DNA from: Xaviernesmea oryzae
Lineage (GTDB): Bacteria > Pseudomonadota > Alphaproteobacteria > Rhizobiales > Rhizobiaceae
Assembly: GCF_900109605.1 (NCBI RefSeq)
Contig: NZ_FOAM01000007.1
Location: forward strand, 62,001 to 126,000
Reading direction: 5' to 3'
DNA: 64,000 bases
In this document: one piece after another, positions 18,738 through 26,953 of the stretch
Layout: every line of letters starts with the position of its first letter
How positions within the stretch are numbered: position 1 is the stretch's first letter
Translations under genes and position numbers: made by a program
The notes under the pieces: model-generated
What the model saw: only the letters and a program-made list of their open reading frames with translations
Told to the model about the DNA's origin: nothing
Database searches by the model: none

Positions 18738-20033
18738 ATGGATCCACGGGTGAAGGCGCCGCTGCGGTGGCTGGCCTGCTATCTTGGTCTCGTCGTCACT
18801 GTGCTCGCCTGGACGATAGGCACGGCACAAGCGGAAACGGTGCTCGGCACCATGCGCTTCGAGGCGCCTGTCTTAGGATGGGAGACGAAGCCCGTCCGCG
18901 GCGGCATGATCTTCCAGAAGCAATTCCCGGCGGATGACGACAATAACCGAAAAGGCGCCGCCATGATTCAGGTCCTGGGCCCGTTCCAGGGCGCGCCTAC
19001 CCGCCTCGACGAGCTTTTCGAGTCCGCGCTCGCCAATGTGAAGGGCTTGAGCGAGGAAAGGCCGATCCTGAAATCGGATGGCCTGACCTCGAATGGCCAT
19101 CGCATCCGCTCCGACTATCGCTGCTGCGCGCGGGTGAAAAACATCTCGGCCAGCCAAAGCACGGTCGTCATCGCCTCGCAGAAGAGCCAGGTCGTGCTTG
19201 CGCTGCTCGGGCTCGGGTTGAGGGGCAAGGCACAGAAGACGGCAGAAGCGGAGTTTGCGGCTCTCGTGCGCTCGGTGCGGATCGAGCCGGAGGACAAGCC
19301 CTTCGCTCTGCAGCCGGCAAGCGGCGACGGCGGTCTCGACGGCGCCTATACCCATCTCGACACCGGCGTCCGTCCCAACGCCTTTGGCGGCATGGACACT
19401 TATTCCGACAGCACGATCACCGTCTTCGATCCATCGGGGCTATTCTCGACCGAGGTCCCGAAGGGCGGCGACATCGCCGCCTTTTGCCGCGACCATTCCG
19501 AGCATTGCGGGCTTTACAGGCTCATCGGTGGCGGCTTCTTCGGCGGCGCATCAGAGATCGAGATGCGCTCGGTCGCCAACGCATTCGGGGTGATCGAGAC
19601 CGAGACGAAGGCCCTCGCGAAGAAGGGCGACGATCTCCTCATCGACGACGGAGCCTACAACAAGCTGCAACCCTTTCCCGGGGGCACGACGTTCAATGGA
19701 ACATGGCGCGACTTCTTCGCCTCTGTTGGCACGACGGCCTTCTCTTCGGCCAGCATCGCCAGCGAGCGCCTCCTGACGCTATCGCCGGACGGCACGTTCA
19801 AGCGGACCGGCTGGTCCGGCGCGAGCAGCACCAGCGATGTCGGCGATACGACGACCGGCTTTACATCGGGCGGCGAGCGACCGGCCGCGTCCGGACGCTA
19901 TCGCATCGAGGGCTATTCTCTCGACTTGACCGGTTCGGACGGGAAGACGGAACGCTTGTCGATCTTCGCCCCCGATCGCGGCTCGGATTCCGTTCTCGTC
20001 ATCGACGGCGTAAACTATCTGAAACAGGAGTGA
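18738..20033 (+). CDS. Uncharacterised exported protein, about 430 residues
   Basis: 431 residues with no family recognised. AGGAGGAAAAC precedes the ATG at 18738. A signal peptide with a hydrophobic core at about residues 10-30 ends at AQAE. The mature protein is beta-rich, contains a CC pair in YRCCARVKN (about residues 130-138) and two further cysteines around EHCGLYRLIGGG, and ends in a beta domain (GRYRIEGYSLDL, LSIFAPDRGSDSVLVIDG) like those found in secreted carbohydrate or lipid-binding proteins. It is the third gene of the module. No catalytic motif was identified. Confidence 0.8.
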   Translation: MDPRVKAPLRWLACYLGLVVTVLAWTIGTAQAETVLGTMRFEAPVLGWETKPVRGGMIFQKQFPADDDNNRKGAAMIQVLGPFQGAPTRLDELFESALANVKGLSEERPILKSDGLTSNGHRIRSDYRCCARVKNISASQSTVVIASQKSQVVLALLGLGLRGKAQKTAEAEFAALVRSVRIEPEDKPFALQPASGDGGLDGAYTHLDTGVRPNAFGGMDTYSDSTITVFDPSGLFSTEVPKGGDIAAFCRDHSEHCGLYRLIGGGFFGGASEIEMRSVANAFGVIETETKALAKKGDDLLIDDGAYNKLQPFPGGTTFNGTWRDFFASVGTTAFSSASIASERLLTLSPDGTFKRTGWSGASSTSDVGDTTTGFTSGGERPAASGRYRIEGYSLDLTGSDGKTERLSIFAPDRGSDSVLVIDGVNYLKQE

Positions 20034-20308
20034 CGACGGGCATTGCCACGTGATGCGGCATCGCATCGAGGTGCCAGACATGCCGCATTCGCGCGATCGC
20101 TGGAACTCCGGATGCGCTTGCTTGTTCGATCGAGGATAGTTCTCGGTTCTGATCATGGACAGCCCGCGCCGGACGTCACTGAAGATCTGCTTCCCGCATT
20201 GGTGCCGCCCGCCACGCCAGATGGAACAGGCCGGAGCGGCTGATGGCGCCCGTGTGCGCAATGGTCGATCACGCCTGCTGATGTGCATCGCGAAAGGCGC
20301 GGCCGCGC

Positions 20309-21259
20309 ATGTTTGAGCGCATGTCCAGCCTTCCAGCGTCAGCGCGACCGGTCCTGCCTTGGCTTGCCGCCCTCGCCGGTCTTGCTTTTGCAATCGGCGC
20401 TTGGGGGCTCTGGAGCCTGACCGCTGCAGTGCCTTTGTTCGACCCTGGCGATCCCCGTTTGGACCATGGCGATGCGGCGCGTGGCGCGCTTGTCTTTGCC
20501 GCCGCCGATTGCGCCTCCTGCCACAGCACGCCCGGCCAGCCGGACCGCCTGAAGCTTGGCGGCGGTCTGGCGCTTGCCTCGCCCTTTGGCACCTTCCGGG
20601 TGCCGAACATCTCACCGGATGTCGAGGATGGAATCGGCAGCTGGCAGGCGGCGGATCTTGCCAATGTGCTGATCGCAGGGGTGTCTCTCAAGCGGCAGCA
20701 TTATTATCCGGCGCTGCCTTACACGCAGTATACCGGCATGACGCTAGGCGACGTCGCCGATCTCTATGCCTATCTCAGGACGTTGCCGCCGGTCACGGGT
20801 AAGGTGCCGCCGCATGATCTTCCGCTGGTCTTCCGCTGGCGCCGTGCGCTCGGGGCTTGGAAGCTCCTGTTCTTCCGACCTGGGCAGACGGAGGCGGTGC
20901 TCACCGGCGATCCGCTTCATGATCGGGGCGCCTATCTGGTGGAAACGCTCGGCCATTGCGCCGAATGCCATTCTAGCCGCAATCTCCTTGGCGCGATCAA
21001 GCCGAATACGCGCTTTGCCAGCGGGCTTGATCCGGAAGGGACCGGCTTCGTTCCGAACCTCACGCGGGAGCGGATCGGCAGCTGGTCGGAGCAGGATATT
21101 GCGCATATGCTGAAGACAGGCGAAACGCCGGACCATGGCCGCGTCGGCTCATCCATGGCGGATGTCGTCGCCAATGCCGCGCTTCTGCCGGAAGACGACC
21201 GGCAGGCGATCGCCCGCTATATCAAGTCGTTGCCCGCAAGGCCGACGCCACAGCCATGA
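20309..21259 (+). CDS. Diheme cytochrome c
   Basis: 316 residues with an N-terminal membrane anchor or uncleaved signal (WLAALAGLAFAIGAWGLWSL) and two heme c sites, CASCH at about residue 68 and CAECH at about residue 216. The spacing resembles the cytochrome subunits of membrane alcohol and aldehyde dehydrogenases, which carry two or three hemes. It would pass electrons to the oxidase genes nearby. It ends exactly where the convergent cytochrome gene ends, with no spacer. Start is uncertain: ATG at 20309 or 20321, neither with a strong ribosome site. No dehydrogenase catalytic subunit is adjacent. Confidence 0.88.
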   Translation: MFERMSSLPASARPVLPWLAALAGLAFAIGAWGLWSLTAAVPLFDPGDPRLDHGDAARGALVFAAADCASCHSTPGQPDRLKLGGGLALASPFGTFRVPNISPDVEDGIGSWQAADLANVLIAGVSLKRQHYYPALPYTQYTGMTLGDVADLYAYLRTLPPVTGKVPPHDLPLVFRWRRALGAWKLLFFRPGQTEAVLTGDPLHDRGAYLVETLGHCAECHSSRNLLGAIKPNTRFASGLDPEGTGFVPNLTRERIGSWSEQDIAHMLKTGETPDHGRVGSSMADVVANAALLPEDDRQAIARYIKSLPARPTPQP

Positions 21260-21670
21260 TCAGTGGGCGTAGAGATAGGCCGCAAGGTCACGCGCCTCGT
21301 CTTCGGAGACACCCGTCGCCGGCATGGCCGAGTGCGGCGAGAAGCGCTGTGGTGTCACGATCCAGGCGATCAGCGCATCTGCACTGTTCGGCACGACGCC
21401 GGCGATGTAGACCTGTTGCGACAATCCGTCGAGCCGGCCGCCAACCTTCCCATCCGCGCCGGCAATGCCGGGAATGGTGTGGCAGCCTCCGCAGCCGTAC
21501 CGGCGGAAGAGCGCGGGTGCGCGTGTGGGATCGCCGCCGGTCATGGCTGCGGCGACGGCACCTTGCCGCAGCAGTGCCTGGCCGGTGCTGACAAGGATGC
21601 CGGTAGCCAATGCCGCGACCGTGACGATCAGGATGATGCCCACTCTAGGCCAGACCGATCCTCGTTCCAT
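21260..21670 (-). CDS. Membrane-anchored monoheme cytochrome c
   Basis: 136 residues from the ATG at 21670, which lies inside the 3' end of ctaG. One N-terminal hydrophobic helix (VGIILIVTVAALATGILV) is followed by a single heme c domain with CGGCH at about residue 60 and a methionine in SAMPATG as likely sixth ligand. It is the last gene of the minus-strand oxidase cluster and overlaps ctaG by 26 bases, so translation is probably coupled. It is a likely electron donor to the oxidase. A longer frame exists to 21733 but has no better start. Confidence 0.87.
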   Translation of the reverse strand: MERGSVWPRVGIILIVTVAALATGILVSTGQALLRQGAVAAAMTGGDPTRAPALFRRYGCGGCHTIPGIAGADGKVGGRLDGLSQQVYIAGVVPNSADALIAWIVTPQRFSPHSAMPATGVSEDEARDLAAYLYAH

Positions 21671-22535
21671 CAAGGCCTCCCTTGCTGGCGGTGCGGATCC
21701 AGGTGGCAAGGAACCAGAGAGCGGCTCCGGCATAGACGAGACCGCCCGGCACCCACATGACGATGCCGGCGAGCTGCTGATCCTCCAGAGGGCTCAACCC
21801 CCATTCGAGCGCATAGCGCGTCTGCGCCTGATAAAGCACGGTGGGCGCGAGCGCGATCAGGGCCCCCAGCACGCTGGTATGCAGCATGGTGACGAACTGA
21901 TGCCAGGCGGCCGTACCCCGGCTGGCGCGCCACAGCATCGCCCACCAGAACAGGATTGCCGTGCCGAAGAAGCTGAGGTGCTGAAGCCGGTGAAGCGCAC
22001 CATGTGTCACTGTCGCATCGAACAGCGGCGGCGCATGCCAGATCCAGAGCGCCAGTGCATGCAGGAAAGTGGCGACGGCCGGTGTCGTGCCTGCGCGCCA
22101 GGACAGGCGCAGGGCGCGGCTTCGCAGGCCTTGCGCCAGCGCCGCGCGTGCGCGCCTCGGCAGGGCCCAGAGCATCGGCGCGATCGGCCGGCCGAGAACG
22201 ATCAACGGTGCCGCCACGGCAACGACCAGCTCATGCTCGATCATGTGCAGGGTGAAGAGATGCTCGCCATATTCATGCAGGGGCGACATCAGGGCGCCGG
22301 CCAGGCAGGCAAGACCTGCCCAGAAGACGAGGCCACGCCGGCTGTTCCCACGGGAAAGCAGCCCCCTCCTCAGGCGCAGCCGCAGCATGCCCGCGCCATG
22401 CAGGCTCGCCATCAGCAGGATGGGAGTGACGATCCATGGATCGAAGGTCCAGCCGAGCGCATCATGGGCTGCGCCGCCATGGGCATGCGCTGATTGAGTT
22501 AGGAGGAGGGCGAAGCCGAGGATCAATGCAGGCAT
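21645..22535 (-). CDS. ctaG: Cytochrome c oxidase assembly protein, CtaG (caa3) family
   Basis: 296-residue polytopic membrane protein needed for copper-centre assembly of caa3-type oxidases. The hallmark MSPLHEYGEHLFTLHMIEH lies at about residues 83-101, followed by AAPLIVLGRP. About seven hydrophobic helices follow a signal-like N-terminus. It overlaps the small oxidase-linked gene upstream by 13 bases and is in turn overlapped by the cytochrome c gene. This is the caa3-type CtaG, distinct from the Cox11-type protein that shares the name. Confidence 0.92.
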   Translation of the reverse strand: MPALILGFALLLTQSAHAHGGAAHDALGWTFDPWIVTPILLMASLHGAGMLRLRLRRGLLSRGNSRRGLVFWAGLACLAGALMSPLHEYGEHLFTLHMIEHELVVAVAAPLIVLGRPIAPMLWALPRRARAALAQGLRSRALRLSWRAGTTPAVATFLHALALWIWHAPPLFDATVTHGALHRLQHLSFFGTAILFWWAMLWRASRGTAAWHQFVTMLHTSVLGALIALAPTVLYQAQTRYALEWGLSPLEDQQLAGIVMWVPGGLVYAGAALWFLATWIRTASKGGLDGTRIGLA

Positions 22536-22834
22536 GGGCTGATCAGCAGCGTGGCTGCCCCCTGCAGGATGAGCGCGAAACAGAAGGCAAGGCCGAAAAG
22601 CGCGCCGGCATAGGCGCCCGCGCGACCCGCCCGCCCGATGGCGAACCGTCCATAACGCCAGGACAAAAGGGCGCCGCCGGCGGCCACCACGACGAGAGCG
22701 AAGGCAGAGCCGCCGGTCCAGCTGCTGCCTGCCGCGCAGTCACGATAGGGCAGGATCTGGCCGAGCTGCGTGTTGAGCGCCCAGGCGGCGGGAGAGAGCG
22801 AAAGGCCCGCATAGAGTGTCAGGAGGCTCTTCAT
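22523..22834 (-). CDS. Small membrane protein of the oxidase cluster (CoxP-like position)
   Basis: 103 residues; no family recognised with certainty. It has a signal-like N-terminus (MKSLLTLYAGLSLSPAAWAL), two hydrophobic helices (about residues 42-60 and 75-95) and three cysteines. The ATG at 22834 overlaps the subunit III stop by 4 bases (ATGA) and its own end overlaps ctaG by 13 bases. Its position matches the small last gene of coxMNOP-like clusters, so it may be an accessory oxidase subunit; sequence alone does not prove it. Confidence 0.75.
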   Translation of the reverse strand: MKSLLTLYAGLSLSPAAWALNTQLGQILPYRDCAAGSSWTGGSAFALVVVAAGGALLSWRYGRFAIGRAGRAGAYAGALFGLAFCFALILQGAATLLISPCLH

Positions 22835-23433
22835 AGGCGTGCCAGCCAGTAGATGCAGCCATAGAGCGGCAGCCAGGCGACCACCACGAAATTCCAGTAG
22901 AGGCAGTTGTCCTCCACATCGCCGAAGCGACGCGTGTTGTCGCCAAGGCGGGAAAACATCAGGCAGGCGAGCACGACCGTGTCGACGACATCGGTGAGGA
23001 TATGCGTGGTGTGGAGGCCAAGCAGCATCCACAGGATCGATCCATAGGCATTGTCGTCCCAGCGTATGTTCAGCGTCGTGAACTCGAAGGCGCGCAGGAT
23101 CAGCGGCGCGATGCCGAGAAGCGTCATCACCACCAGGCCGATGCGCACACGGCGGAGATTGCGCTGTTGCGCCCAGCGGCCGACGAGAATGTTCGGCACG
23201 ACGCTGGCGATCAGCAGCAGGGTGAGGCTCGTGCCGGCCCAGAGATCGGGCGGCGGCGCCTGCAGCGGCCATTCGGGGGCGAGGCTCATCAGATAGAGAT
23301 AGACGGCGATGGCGAGCGCGAACCCGGTGCCTTCGATCAGCATGAAGGCCAGTGTCGCCCACCAGGTCGGGCTTTCTGCGCCCGAGCCATGTAGGGGCAG
23401 GCCAGACGCATCGAGAACCACGCGATCTCTCAT
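22831..23433 (-). CDS. coxO: Cytochrome c oxidase subunit III family protein
   Basis: 200 residues with about five membrane helices. The family landmarks are TLAFMLIEGTGFALA in the first helix and GLHTTHILTDV in the central helix, with the conserved histidine and glutamate-rich ends NCLYWNFVVVAW. It is shorter than mitochondrial-type subunit III (seven helices), which fits quinol/caa3-type and CoxO-like subunits. It lies 20 bases after subunit I on the same strand. The name follows the Bradyrhizobium coxMNOP layout and is by position. Confidence 0.88.
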   Translation of the reverse strand: MRDRVVLDASGLPLHGSGAESPTWWATLAFMLIEGTGFALAIAVYLYLMSLAPEWPLQAPPPDLWAGTSLTLLLIASVVPNILVGRWAQQRNLRRVRIGLVVMTLLGIAPLILRAFEFTTLNIRWDDNAYGSILWMLLGLHTTHILTDVVDTVVLACLMFSRLGDNTRRFGDVEDNCLYWNFVVVAWLPLYGCIYWLARL

Positions 23434-23453
23434 GATTCATCCTCCGGCGTGCC

Positions 23454-25344
23454 CTAGGGCCAGAACCAGCCGACCAGCGTCACCGCCACGGGGATCGATC
23501 CCCAGACCACGGCCCAGGGAGTGAAGATCGACCAGATGAACAGCACCGAGGTGGCCACCGCTGCCCAGAAGGGCCAAACGGAATCGGAGGTCGACGACTC
23601 CCGCGCCTGCGGCAAAGCTTCAACCACGCTGGTGACCAGCAGTTCCCGCCGGTCGGTGCGCAGGCCCGCGACCACGGGCAAATCCTCCTCGCCCGCAGAC
23701 AGGGCCTCGCGCCCGCTGACGACGGGAATGCGGCGGAAATTATAGGATGGCGGCGGCGAGGCCGTCGCCCATTCCAGCGTGGTGGCGCCCCAGGGATTGT
23801 CTCCGCCAGGCAAACCGTCATTCCAGCTGCGCAGAATGTTGACGAAGAAGATGAGGAAGCCGGCGAAGAGAATGAGGGCGCTGAGGCTGACAAAGAGATT
23901 GAGCCCGGCCCAGGGCAGCTCCGGCTGATAGGTATAGATGCGCCGGGGCATGCCGAGCAGGCCCAGGAGATGCATCGGGAAGAAGGTGAGGTGGAAGCCG
24001 CTGAAGATCAGCCAGAAGGACCAGCGCCCGAGACGCTCGCTCATCATGCGCCCCGTGATCTTCGGGAACCAGTAGTGAATGGCCGCCAGCAGCGGAAAGA
24101 CGGCGCCGCCGATCAGGACATAATGAAAATGGGCGACGACGAAATAGGTGTCGTGAACCTGCGTGTCGAAGGGCACGGAGGCCACCATGACACCCGTCAG
24201 GCCGCCCATGACGAAGGTGACGATGAAGCCGAGCACGAAGAGAAGCGGCGTCTTGTAGACCGGCTTGCCGGCCCAGAGGGTTGCCAGCCAGCAGACGATC
24301 TGCACGCCCGCCGGCAGCGCGATCGACATGCTGGAGGCGGTGAAGAAGCTTTCGCCGAGGCGCGGCAGGCCGACGGTGAACATATGATGGACCCAGAGCC
24401 CGAAGGAGAGCACACCGGTGGTGATCAGCGCCATCACCAGCAGCATATAGCCGAAGAGCGGCCGTCCGACGAAGGCCGGAAGGATGGTGGAGACCATGCC
24501 CACCGCCGGCAGGAAGATGATGTAGACCTCGGGATGGCCGAAGAACCAGAAGAGATGCTGCCACAAGAGCGCGTCGCCGCCCTCGGCCGGATTATAGAAA
24601 TGCGTGCCCACCAAGCCGGTCGAGGATCAGTGTTGTGCTGGAAAACATGATCGCGGGCATGGCCATGATCACCAGAAAAGCCATGACCAGCATGGCCCAG
24701 ACGAAGACGGGTATGCGGTCCAGCGACATGCCGGGCGCCCGCTGCTTGAACACCGTGACGACGATTTCGACCGCCACCGACAGCGCGGCGACTTCGGTAA
24801 AGGTGATCATCTGCGCCCAGAGATCCGCCCGCTTGCCGGGCCCATATTGCGGGCCGGCCAGGGGCACATAGGCAAACCAGCCGACATCGGGCGCACTGTC
24901 GAGCGCGAAGGCCACCCAGAGCAGGAGGCCGCCGAAGAGAAACATCCAGTAGGAGAAGGCATTGAGGCGCGGAAAGGCGATGTTGCGGGTGCCGACCATC
25001 AGCGGCACGAAATAGGCGGCCATGGCCTCCATCACCGGCACGGCGAAGAGGAACATCATCGTCGTGCCATGCATGGTGAAGATCTGGTTGTAACGGTCGG
25101 GGCTGATGAAGCGGGCTTCGGGCCGGGCGAGCTGCAGCCGCATGGCCATGGCGAGCAAGCCGCCGAGGATCAGGAAGAGGAAGGCGGTGACGATATAGCG
25201 CCGGGCGACCAGCTTGTGGTCGACCACCGCGATCATGCCCCAGAATCCGGGCCGCGTGGTCCAGGTCTGGCGCAGCCGGTGCTCCAGCTCCGCGTCCGGC
25301 AGGTCGACGTCGAGAGGAACATGCGCGTCCTGCTTCTTGGTCAT
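23454..25344 (-). pseudogene. coxN: Cytochrome c oxidase subunit I, interrupted by a one-base frameshift
   Basis: Heme-copper oxidase catalytic subunit of about 630 residues split over two frames. The first part (ATG at 25344) runs normally to STTLILDRL and then leaves the frame to a stop at 24592. The second frame resumes at once with VGTHFYNPAEGG, HPEVY, HHMFTVG and HDTYFVVAHFHYVL, the CuB and heme a3 ligand motifs, and continues to 23454 including a C-terminal extra hydrophobic segment. One extra base in CGGCTTGGTGGGC, around 24609-24614, explains the break. Flanking subunits II and III overlap or abut it and are intact. Without repair there is no functional enzyme; sequencing error is possible. 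Confidence 0.88.
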
Positions 25345-26330
25345 TTGAGCGCATCCAGATAGGCGGAGACTTGCCGAAGCTCATCGCTGGAAAGCGGCAC
25401 GAGCGGCATGTTGTTGCCCGGCTTCAAGGTTTGCGGATCGGCGATCCAGGCCGCGAGCGAGCCCCGCGTGCGCTCCAGCAACCCGGCGCCGATGGTGGCA
25501 CGGCTGCCGACATGGGTCAGGTCCGGCCCGGTGCTGCCGCGCGCCTCAGTGCCCCGGATCGTGTGGCAGGCGGCGCAGGGCTTGGCCATGAACACCGCTT
25601 GGCCCGCGCGTGCCTCCTCCGTCTGCGGAAGAGAGGCCGGCGCTGCCTGGGCCAGCCACCAGCGCTGATAATCCGCCGCCGTCTCGGCCACGACGGCAAA
25701 GGCCATATGGCTGTGCTGGAGGCCGCAGAACTCCGCGCATTGGCCCCGATAGGTGCCCGGCCTCAGCGCCTGGAGGGTGAGAATGTTCTTGCGGCCCGGG
25801 ATCATGTCGAGCTTACCGGCAAGGCTCGGAATCCACAGGGAGTGGACGACATCGAGCGCTTCCAGCTCAAGGCGGATGCGTCGTCCGACCGGAATATGCA
25901 GCTCGTTGGCGCTCTGGAACGCGGGCTCGCCATCCGCATTGGGATAGGTGAACTGCCACCACCATTGCTGCGCCTTGACGCGAATGACCACCTCTGGACC
26001 TTCGCCGGCATCGAGATGGCGGGTCGCGTTGAAGCTTGCCAGCGTCAGCCCGGCCACGATCAGGGCGGTGATCGCGAGGGCCGTGTAGACGCTGCGGCGC
26101 ATGCGTCGCTCCGTTTGTGGATCCTGCCGCGCGGCCTCGCGCCGTCGCGTCAAGGACCACAGGAGGAAGCCGACGACGGCAAGCCAGATCAGCGTACAGA
26201 CCAGCACGATGAGAAGGATCAGGTCCTTCAACGCCAGCGCGCTACTGCCCTCGGCATTCAGCGCCGATTGCGGGTTCGTGCAGCCTGTGAGGAGGAGCAG
26301 GAGCAGGAAAAGAGATGCACGCGGGATCAT
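25341..26330 (-). CDS. coxM: Cytochrome c oxidase subunit II with fused cytochrome c domain
   Basis: 329 residues. A lipoprotein signal (LLLLLTGC) suggests lipid anchoring, followed by two membrane helices and a cupredoxin domain. CuA residues lie in CAEFCGLQHSHM (about residues 190-201) with the upstream histidine in VVHSLWIP. A C-terminal heme c domain follows with CAACH at about residue 250 and a methionine in NNMPLVPL, the caa3 arrangement. The ATG at 26330 overlaps the preceding cytochrome c stop (ATGA), and its end overlaps subunit I. It accepts electrons from cytochrome c and passes them through CuA to subunit I. Confidence 0.92.
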   Translation of the reverse strand: MIPRASLFLLLLLLTGCTNPQSALNAEGSSALALKDLILLIVLVCTLIWLAVVGFLLWSLTRRREAARQDPQTERRMRRSVYTALAITALIVAGLTLASFNATRHLDAGEGPEVVIRVKAQQWWWQFTYPNADGEPAFQSANELHIPVGRRIRLELEALDVVHSLWIPSLAGKLDMIPGRKNILTLQALRPGTYRGQCAEFCGLQHSHMAFAVVAETAADYQRWWLAQAAPASLPQTEEARAGQAVFMAKPCAACHTIRGTEARGSTGPDLTHVGSRATIGAGLLERTRGSLAAWIADPQTLKPGNNMPLVPLSSDELRQVSAYLDALK

Positions 26331-26923
26331 GGTGTCGGCCCTTGATCCGGATGCATAGGGGTCGGCCCCTGGTCGAAGACGATCGCGGCGGGCGCACGGT
26401 TCTCGGCGGGCCGGCCGAGCTTGTCGTCGTTGCGACCGGGCGCGTTGACGCTGGCGGAATAGGCGCCAAGCGCCTTGATGTAGCCGGCCAGCTGCCAGAT
26501 CTCGTCGCTCGTCATCCGGCTTTTGAAAGCCGGCATGCCATGCGGCCTCCCATCGCGGATCGAGCCTACGATCGACGCCATCGAGGGGCCATAAAGCCAC
26601 CAGCCGTCGACGAAAGACGGACCTTTGCCGCCCGTGCCCTCCGCACCATGACACGCGGCGCAGCCGAACCAGCTATAAAGACGCTTGCCCTGCGACAGAT
26701 CGAAGGCAGTCTTCTCGTAAGGCTTGCCGGCCGCAAAATAGGCTTCCGGCGGCGTGCCCGAAATGCCGTTCGGCATCAGGCGGAACTGGTCGAGCGCGGC
26801 GGTGAACGGCGGATCGGGCCGATATTGTCTTGGCACGCGCATATAGGCCAAGCCGACCGCAAGTGCGATGGCGGCGCCAGCACCCGCGGCAATCCGAAGC
26901 TTTATCGAGCCCAACCGCTCCAT
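26327..26923 (-). CDS. Membrane-anchored cytochrome c of the oxidase cluster
   Basis: 198 residues with one N-terminal hydrophobic helix (AAGAGAAIALAVGLAYM) and a heme c site CAACH at about residue 90; the methionine in HGMPAFKSRM is the likely axial ligand. The last 25 residues are a low-complexity tail containing DQGPTP twice, encoded by a short direct duplication, and this tail overlaps the subunit II start. It lies 30 bases after the molybdoenzyme gene. It is a probable electron carrier feeding the oxidase. Confidence 0.88.
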   Translation of the reverse strand: MERLGSIKLRIAAGAGAAIALAVGLAYMRVPRQYRPDPPFTAALDQFRLMPNGISGTPPEAYFAAGKPYEKTAFDLSQGKRLYSWFGCAACHGAEGTGGKGPSFVDGWWLYGPSMASIVGSIRDGRPHGMPAFKSRMTSDEIWQLAGYIKALGAYSASVNAPGRNDDKLGRPAENRAPAAIVFDQGPTPMHPDQGPTP

Positions 26924-26953
26924 CGCTGCCTGCCAGCTTCCTCTCGCACCCGC

